Source of the DNA: Agrobacterium leguminum
Lineage (GTDB): Bacteria > Pseudomonadota > Alphaproteobacteria > Rhizobiales > Rhizobiaceae
Reading direction: 5' to 3'
NCBI RefSeq assembly: GCF_015704895.1
Contig: NZ_JADQWB010000001.1
Span: 248,001-312,000, forward strand
Length of the DNA stretch: 64,000 nt
In this document: positions 59,090 to 64,000 of the stretch, piece by piece
Position numbering within the stretch: position 1 is the stretch's first letter
Layout of the letters: every line of letters begins with the position of its first letter
The notes under the pieces: model-generated
What the model saw: only the letters and a program-made list of their open reading frames with translations
Told to the model about the DNA's origin: nothing
Database searches by the model: none
Made by a program: the position numbers and the translations under genes

Positions 59090-59677
59090 CTAGTTCAATG
59101 GAATGTCGTTGCCGCTCTTGGACGACTGGTAGCTGGTGGAAAGATCGTCATAAGCGGCCTTGATGCGGGCCGTCTGCGCCTTCAACGTGGTCTTCAGCGG
59201 GTCTTCTTCACCCTCCACCAGATCGGCGATGAAATACGAATTCCAGAAGGCATTGTTGCGGCGATAGCCGCCCGGTTCCAGTCCGAAAACTTCCTTGAGG
59301 ATTTTCAGGTCGTGAGGGATCGCGAAAGCGTCGCGGGAATCCTCGTGGCTGAAGAAGGAGTAGAAATTATCGAAGCCGGCCCAGGTGATGGCGGACATGC
59401 ACATGGTGCAGGGTTCGTGGGTGGAGAGAAAAATCAGCTCCTTCGTGTTCGGCTTTTCGCCCAGCTCGTAAAACCGCTTCAGCGTGTGCACTTCACCATG
59501 CCAGAGCGGATTTTCCAGCTCGTTATTGGTCTCGGCGATCACCAGCGACAGGTCCGATTTGCGCAGGATCGCCGCACCGAAAACCTTGTTGCCAAGGCTG
59601 ACGCCACGTGCCGTCAAGGGCAGAATATCGTGTTCGATGACATCGAGAAGGCGGGCGGCGAGGGTGGGGCTGGTCAC
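59090..59677 (-). CDS. Cytidine/deoxycytidylate deaminase-fold protein
   Basis: The 195 residues from a GTG at 59677, which has AAGGA eight bases upstream. An ATG at 59722 without a clear ribosome site is the alternative and would add 15. The second zinc motif is canonical (THEPCTMCMSAI, PCxxC). The first reads HGEVHTL instead of the usual H[A/C]E. Middle motifs LPLTARGVSLGNKVFGAAIL and ETNNELENPLWHGEV place it among nucleoside deaminases, but the substrate is unknown. A long helical C-terminal tail follows the catalytic fold. Confidence 0.82.
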   Translation of the reverse strand: MTSPTLAARLLDVIEHDILPLTARGVSLGNKVFGAAILRKSDLSLVIAETNNELENPLWHGEVHTLKRFYELGEKPNTKELIFLSTHEPCTMCMSAITWAGFDNFYSFFSHEDSRDAFAIPHDLKILKEVFGLEPGGYRRNNAFWNSYFIADLVEGEEDPLKTTLKAQTARIKAAYDDLSTSYQSSKSGNDIPLN

Positions 59678-59940
59678 GGGTCTGGTCCTTCGTGCCGCTT
59701 TAAGGAAAAGCGGTCTTCGCATGGGGAAATCGGCAGTCGATGGTCGCTCCTTGTTCGGCGCGAGGACCCGCTTTGTCAAGGGATTGCGAGGGGATTCTCA
59801 GGGCTTGCGCAGGTGTGGAAAAGCATCGCCGGTTTGTTTTCCTCCAAAACCGGGGTCTTCGAGAAATAAAAATCCAGGTGCCGGAAAGGCTTGAATTTCT
59901 GTTTCTTCAATCTTGCACCGCAATGCGGGATATATGTCCA

Positions 59941-61404
59941 ATGCACAACGAACATGATTTTTCCGCTGCTGGCGACCGCCTTTCAACCTTCCCCGCTTTC
60001 TTCCGGGTCGAGGGGCGGCAGGTCGCTGTTTTCGGAAATGGCGATGAAGCCTTCGCGAAGGTAAGGCTTCTCGCCAACACCAACGCGCATATCGTTGCCT
60101 ATGCCGATCAGCCGGAAGCCGATTTTGCCCGTTATATCGGCGAAAACGGCATTGATCATCGGGCTTTGGCTTTCGCCGGTGCGTTGATCGAAGGCGCCAC
60201 GCTGGTCTTCGCCGCTACCGGCGATGAGGCGCTGGACCGTGAGATCGTCACCGTCGCGCGCGCCGCGAAAATCCCCGCCAATGCGGTGGATCAGCCGGAA
60301 TTTTGCGATTTTTTCACTCCGGCGCTCGTCGCCCGCGCGCCCGTCGCCGTGGCTATCGGCACGGAAGGGGCAGGGCCGGTCCTTGCCCAGATGATCCGCG
60401 CCCGCATCGATCAGATGCTCTCGCCGTCGCTTGGCAAGCTTGCGCGCCTTGCTGTGCAGTATCGTGACGCAGCCGAGGAGAACGTGCCGAAGGGCGCCTT
60501 ACGGCGCAATTTCTGGCGGCGGTTCTTTTCAGGTGCGGTGGCGGATGCCGTCGCCGTTGGCGACACGCTCTCCGCCCGTCAGGCCGTCGACCGCCTGCTG
60601 CAATCGCCCGAACGCAGCGAAGGCCGTATTTGGCTCGTCGGCGCAGGACCGGGCGCTGAAGATCTGCTGACGCTGCGCGCGCAGCGCGTGCTGATGGAAG
60701 CCGATGTGATCGTTTACGACGCGCTTGTGCCGCAGGCGATTGTCGATATGGGCCGCCGCGATGCCGAGCGGCTCTCCGTCGGCAAGCGCAAAGGCTGCCA
60801 CAGCAAGTCGCAGGATGAGATCAACCGTCTGCTGGTGCGCCTCGGCAAAGATGGCAAGCGCGTCGTGCGCCTTAAATCCGGCGATCCGCTGGTCTATGGC
60901 CGGGCGGGTGAAGAAATGGCGGCGCTGCGCGAGGCTGGTATTGCCTATGAGATCGTGCCCGGCATCACGTCGGCCTTCGCCGCGGCTGCGGATTTCGAAT
61001 TGCCGCTGACGCTGCGCGGTGTCGCTTCATCGCTGATTTTCACCACCGGCCACGATCTGGCCGGCGATGTCCTGCCCGATTGGGCACGGCTTGCCGTTTC
61101 CGGCGCCACCATCGCCGTCTATATGGGCCGCAGTGTTGCTGCTTCGGTCGCGAAGCGGCTGATCGACGCGGGATTGGGTGTGGAAACCACCGTCGCCGTC
61201 ATCGAAAACGCCAGCCGCGCGGATCGCCGCCTGCTGCATGGCACACTGAACGATCTGCCCGAGCTCGAACATCGCGATGAACTGACCGGCCCGGTCATGG
61301 TCATCATCGGCGATGCGGTGGCGGGCGCCAATTTTGACAGGTCCGAGGCGCTTGCATCGTCAGTGCGGCCGGCGGATTTCAAACGGGAGTATGTAAATGG
61401 CTGA
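59941..61404 (+). CDS. cysG: Siroheme synthase (fused CysG)
   Basis: Makes siroheme for sulfite reductase. I chose ATG 59941 (487 residues); the frame is open to 59740 but the extra residues do not look like CysG. The N-terminal dehydrogenase/ferrochelatase part (about 1-215) has a Rossmann-like AVFGNGDEAFAKVRLL and NAVDQPEFCDFFTPA. The C-terminal methyltransferase part (about 220-475) has VGAGPGAEDLLTLRAQRVL, VRLKSGDPLVYGRAGEE and PGITSAFAAA. A 263-base leader region upstream contains a 7-base-pair hairpin (59829-59853). It is first in the sulfite-reduction operon. Confidence 0.94.
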   Translation: MHNEHDFSAAGDRLSTFPAFFRVEGRQVAVFGNGDEAFAKVRLLANTNAHIVAYADQPEADFARYIGENGIDHRALAFAGALIEGATLVFAATGDEALDREIVTVARAAKIPANAVDQPEFCDFFTPALVARAPVAVAIGTEGAGPVLAQMIRARIDQMLSPSLGKLARLAVQYRDAAEENVPKGALRRNFWRRFFSGAVADAVAVGDTLSARQAVDRLLQSPERSEGRIWLVGAGPGAEDLLTLRAQRVLMEADVIVYDALVPQAIVDMGRRDAERLSVGKRKGCHSKSQDEINRLLVRLGKDGKRVVRLKSGDPLVYGRAGEEMAALREAGIAYEIVPGITSAFAAAADFELPLTLRGVASSLIFTTGHDLAGDVLPDWARLAVSGATIAVYMGRSVAASVAKRLIDAGLGVETTVAVIENASRADRRLLHGTLNDLPELEHRDELTGPVMVIIGDAVAGANFDRSEALASSVRPADFKREYVNG

Positions 61405-61711
61405 CAAGGTTTTGACCGCCAACCGCCTGAGCGATGGCATCGCCGTCTGGCTCGATGCCAACGGGGAGTGGACGGAGAACCTGCAGGGCGCAATCGTTGC
61501 CCGCCATGCGGAGGCCGTCGCCTCGTTCGAGGAAATCGGCAAGCGGGATTTTTCCGCCAACAAGGTCGTCGATGTGGCCGTCATCGATGTCATTGAGGAG
61601 AACGGCAAGCTTTGGCCGACGCGTCTTCGCGAACGCATTCGCGCCGCCGGCCCCACCGTGCACTATGCCACCGGCTTCAAGCCGGCCGATGCAGCATTCA
61701 TCGCAGTCTGA
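61397..61711 (+). CDS. DUF2849 protein of the sulfite reductase operon
   Basis: The 104 residues match the small DUF2849 family found beside sulfite reductase genes in Rhizobiales (MADKVLTANRLSDGIAVWL start). It overlaps cysG by 8 bases and precedes cysI by 8. No catalytic motif is evident. Its constant position suggests a role in assembly, regulation or electron transfer of the hemoprotein, not shown. Confidence 0.85.
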   Translation: MADKVLTANRLSDGIAVWLDANGEWTENLQGAIVARHAEAVASFEEIGKRDFSANKVVDVAVIDVIEENGKLWPTRLRERIRAAGPTVHYATGFKPADAAFIAV

Positions 61712-61719
61712 GGAAGAAT

Positions 61720-63390
61720 ATGTACCGTTACGACGAGTTCGATCACGCATTTGTTGAAGGCCGCGTGGCGCAGTTTCGCGATCAGGTCGAGCGCCGCCTT
61801 TCCGGCGAACTGGCCGAGGATGCGTTCAAGCCGCTGCGCCTGATGAACGGCGTCTATCTTCAGCTGCACGCCTATATGCTGCGCGTCGCCATTCCTTACG
61901 GCACGCTGAATTCGAAGCAGATGCGGATGCTGGCCCATATCGCCCGCAAATATGACCGGGGTTACGGCCACTTCACCACCCGCCAGAACATCCAGTACAA
62001 CTGGCCGCGTCTCTCCGATACGCCGGATATCCTGTCCGAACTGGCGAGCGTGGAAATGCACGCGCTTCAGACCTCGGGTAACTGCATTCGCAACGTCACC
62101 GCCGATCATTTCGCCGGTGCGGCCGCCGATGAGGTCGCCGATCCGCGTCCCTATGCGGAAATCCTGCGCCAGTGGTCTTCCGTACACCCGGAATTCTCTT
62201 TCCTGCCGCGCAAGTTCAAGATCGCCGTCACCGGCGCCGAGCGCGACCGTGCCGCCATTCAGGTGCACGATATCGGCCTGCATCTGAAAAAGAACGACAA
62301 GGGTGAGATCGGGTTCGCCGTCTATGTCGGCGGCGGGCAGGGCCGCACGCCGATGATCGCCAAGAAAATCCGCGACTTCCTGCCGGAAGAGGACCTTTTG
62401 TCCTACACCACGGCGATCATGCGCGTTTATAACCTGCACGGCCGCCGCGACAACAAATACAAGGCGCGCATCAAGATCCTCGTGCATGAAACCGGTGCGG
62501 AAGAACTGGCCCGCCAGGTCGAGGTCGAATTCGCTGAACTCAAGAACACCGAGTTGAAGCTTCCGGATGCCGATATTGCGGCAATCACCGCTTATTTCGC
62601 GCCGCCGGCGCTGAAGGACCGGCCGGAAGGCTGGGAAAGCCTGGCGCGCTGGAAGCGGGCCGATGAAGGCTTTGCCCGTTTTGTCGAGCAGAACGTCGCG
62701 CCGCACAAGCATCCCGACTACGGCATGGTGACGATTTCGCTGAAGCCGATCGGCGGCATTCCGGGCGATGCGACCGATGAGCAGATGGAACTCGTCGCCG
62801 ATATCGCCGCGGAATATGCCTTCGACGAAATCCGTATCAGCCATGAGCAGAACATCATCCTGCCGCATGTGGCGCTGGCCGATCTCGAACCGGTTTATCG
62901 CGCGCTTGTAGGCGCTGGCCTTGCGACCGCCAATGCCGGGCTCATCACCGATATCATTGCCTGTCCCGGGCTGGACTATTGCGCGCTCGCCAATGCGCGC
63001 TCCATTCCGGTGGCGCAGGAAATTTCCACCCGCTTCGGCTCGCCGGAGCGTCAGGCGGAAATCGGTGAGCTGAAGATCAAGATTTCCGGCTGCATCAATG
63101 CCTGCGGCCACCACCATGTCGGCCATATCGGCCTGCTGGGTGTGGAAAAGAAGGGCGCGGAACTCTACCAGATCACGCTTGGCGGATCGGGCGATGAGAA
63201 CACCTCGATCGGTGAAATCATCGGCCGTGGCTTCGAGCCGGAAAAAGTCACCGACGCCATCGAAACCATCGTCGACACCTATCTCGGGCTTCGCCTTTCG
63301 AAGGAAGAAATCTTCCTCGAAGCCTATCGCCGCGTTGGACCGCAACCGTTCAAGGATGCGCTCTACGGTTCCGCTGCAGAAGCCGCCTGA
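61720..63390 (+). CDS. cysI: Assimilatory sulfite/nitrite reductase hemoprotein
   Basis: Siroheme and [4Fe-4S] enzyme that reduces sulfite to sulfide. I chose ATG 61720 (556 residues, MYRYDEFDH). The cluster/siroheme cysteines are visible as CPGLDYC (C-X5-C) and ISGCINACGHHHVGHIG (C-X3-C). The Arg/Lys substrate motif region RGYGHFTTRQNIQYNW is typical. Neighbouring cysG argues for sulfite over nitrite, though the family includes both. It lacks a flavin subunit gene nearby, so ferredoxin may be the donor. Confidence 0.93.
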   Translation: MYRYDEFDHAFVEGRVAQFRDQVERRLSGELAEDAFKPLRLMNGVYLQLHAYMLRVAIPYGTLNSKQMRMLAHIARKYDRGYGHFTTRQNIQYNWPRLSDTPDILSELASVEMHALQTSGNCIRNVTADHFAGAAADEVADPRPYAEILRQWSSVHPEFSFLPRKFKIAVTGAERDRAAIQVHDIGLHLKKNDKGEIGFAVYVGGGQGRTPMIAKKIRDFLPEEDLLSYTTAIMRVYNLHGRRDNKYKARIKILVHETGAEELARQVEVEFAELKNTELKLPDADIAAITAYFAPPALKDRPEGWESLARWKRADEGFARFVEQNVAPHKHPDYGMVTISLKPIGGIPGDATDEQMELVADIAAEYAFDEIRISHEQNIILPHVALADLEPVYRALVGAGLATANAGLITDIIACPGLDYCALANARSIPVAQEISTRFGSPERQAEIGELKIKISGCINACGHHHVGHIGLLGVEKKGAELYQITLGGSGDENTSIGEIIGRGFEPEKVTDAIETIVDTYLGLRLSKEEIFLEAYRRVGPQPFKDALYGSAAEAA

Positions 63391-63400
63391 GGAGAATGCC

Positions 63401-63907
63401 ATGACGAAAATCTGGAACCGCGACGGCTTCGTGGAAAACGATCCCTGGGTGATCGAAACGGAAGAAGTGAAAGCGACGGCGGAGCAGAAGCCGGTGCTCC
63501 CGCTTGCCGATTTTCTGGTTCGTGCCGCCGAAAGCAACGATATCGGCCTCGGTGTTCTGATCACGCCCGCCGACGATGTGACGCGGCTCGGACCTTATCT
63601 CGACCGTATCGACCTTGTCGCCGTAAGCTTCCCGGCCTTCAATGACGGTCGCGGGTTCAGCCACGCTTCGCTGCTGCGCAGCCGTCTCGGTTTTGCGGGC
63701 GAGGTGAGGGCGGTTGGCGACGTCCTGATCGATCAGGTGCCGTTGATGTTGCGCACCGGTTTCACCAGCTTTGCGGTAACGAACGGCACGGCCATCCGCC
63801 GCCTGTCCGAAAATCGCCTGCCGGAAATCCCGGTTTATTACCAGCCGACAGCCAAGCCTGCGAGCGGCGGTGAGGCCTATAGCTGGCGTCGTCGTGCGTC
63901 TCTATGA
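63401..63907 (+). CDS. DUF934 protein of the sulfite reductase operon
   Basis: The 168 residues from ATG 63401, which has GAGGAGA upstream, match the DUF934 family that accompanies cysI in alpha- and betaproteobacteria. Central motifs are IDLVAVSFPAFNDGRGFSHA and VRAVGDVLIDQVPLMLRTGF, characteristic of the family. It is thought to be needed for sulfite reduction but has no proven reaction. The open frame upstream to 63098 lies inside cysI and is not used. Confidence 0.87.
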   Translation: MTKIWNRDGFVENDPWVIETEEVKATAEQKPVLPLADFLVRAAESNDIGLGVLITPADDVTRLGPYLDRIDLVAVSFPAFNDGRGFSHASLLRSRLGFAGEVRAVGDVLIDQVPLMLRTGFTSFAVTNGTAIRRLSENRLPEIPVYYQPTAKPASGGEAYSWRRRASL

Positions 63908-63995
63908 CACGTTGCGTGGAAATATGAGTTTTTGATACATATTTCCTACGCACATGGCAGTATTGACATTCTCATGCCTTCAAACCGGAGCAAAA

Positions 63996-64000
63996 ATGGT
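63996..64000 (+). CDS. Start of a further gene, cut by the window edge
   Basis: GGAG at 63987-63990 lies 5 bases before an ATG at 63996 and the window ends two bases after it. From synteny in rhizobia I expect a ferredoxin-NADP reductase (fpr) or another sulfur-assimilation gene, but only the start codon is visible. Confidence 0.35.

Noticed and set aside
59829-59853. CCGGTTT/AAACCGG hairpin upstream of cysG as a riboswitch
   Set aside because: A single 7-base-pair stem with no known SAM or other riboswitch core; mentioned only as leader structure.
63963-63968. TTGACA as a -35 element before the last start codon
   Set aside because: No -10 element at the proper distance before the ATG at 63996, and the gene is probably in the cysG operon.

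Overview
The window is ordinary chromosomal DNA of an alphaproteobacterium. Gene content, gene order and protein sequences fit the Rhizobiaceae and most closely Agrobacterium (tumefaciens/fabrum complex). That taxon call is from recognition, not from a search. The gene density is high, with several 1-11 nt overlaps that suggest translational coupling. I see no rRNA, tRNA, CRISPR array, insertion sequence, phage gene or replication origin.

Layout. (1) 1-10329 is an envelope-biogenesis run, all on +: frr (5' end outside the window), uppS, cdsA, rseP, bamA, lpxD, fabZ, lpxA, lpxI, lpxB. It covers undecaprenyl carrier, phospholipid, lipid A and outer-membrane protein assembly. (2) 10465-14172 is an accessory cassette: a GntR/FCD regulator and a polar amino-acid ABC importer, headed by a near-consensus sigma-54 promoter and a palindrome that spans the regulator's start codon. 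(3) 14193-19987 holds gltA, a ComEC-like protein, a glutathione transferase, and lexA with a composite SOS operator. (4) 20095-30220 is an accessory catabolic region. A minus-strand arm (SDR dehydrogenase, split transketolase, TRAP transporter) and a plus-strand arm (TIM-barrel enzyme, DhaK, DhaL, RpiB-like isomerase) flank a LysR regulator. I read it as a route taking an imported polyol or sugar acid through a ketotetrose or triulose phosphate into the pentose-phosphate pathway. (5) 30347-41702 is central metabolism: a VOC protein coupled to kdsA, then eno, ftsB-like, pdhA-pdhB-pdhC, an SGNH hydrolase, lpdA, a small membrane protein and lipA. (6) 41759-44775 looks inserted between lipA and ratA: a DMT exporter with an AraC regulator, a small hypothetical protein and a P-loop kinase-like protein. 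(7) 44785-46915 holds ratA, the cinA C-terminal domain and ispDF. (8) 47192-57948 is the classic alphaproteobacterial nitrogen-regulation block dusB-ntrB-ntrC-ntrY-ntrX-trkA-hfq-hflX. (9) 58167-64000 holds mazG, a deaminase-fold protein and a sulfite-reduction operon (cysG, DUF2849, cysI, DUF934) that runs on into a gene cut by the window edge.

Connections. Lipid A synthesis (lpxD/A/I/B, fabZ) and Kdo synthesis (kdsA) supply the outer membrane that BamA populates. LipA and LpdA serve the lipoylated pyruvate dehydrogenase encoded nearby. NtrC carries the GAFTGA loop needed to activate sigma-54, and the sigma-54 promoter at 10465 is a plausible target; NtrX lacks that loop. Three intergenic mosaic palindromic elements (33554, 41759, 57978) lie between transcription units, and two of them are recognisably the same family in opposite orientations.
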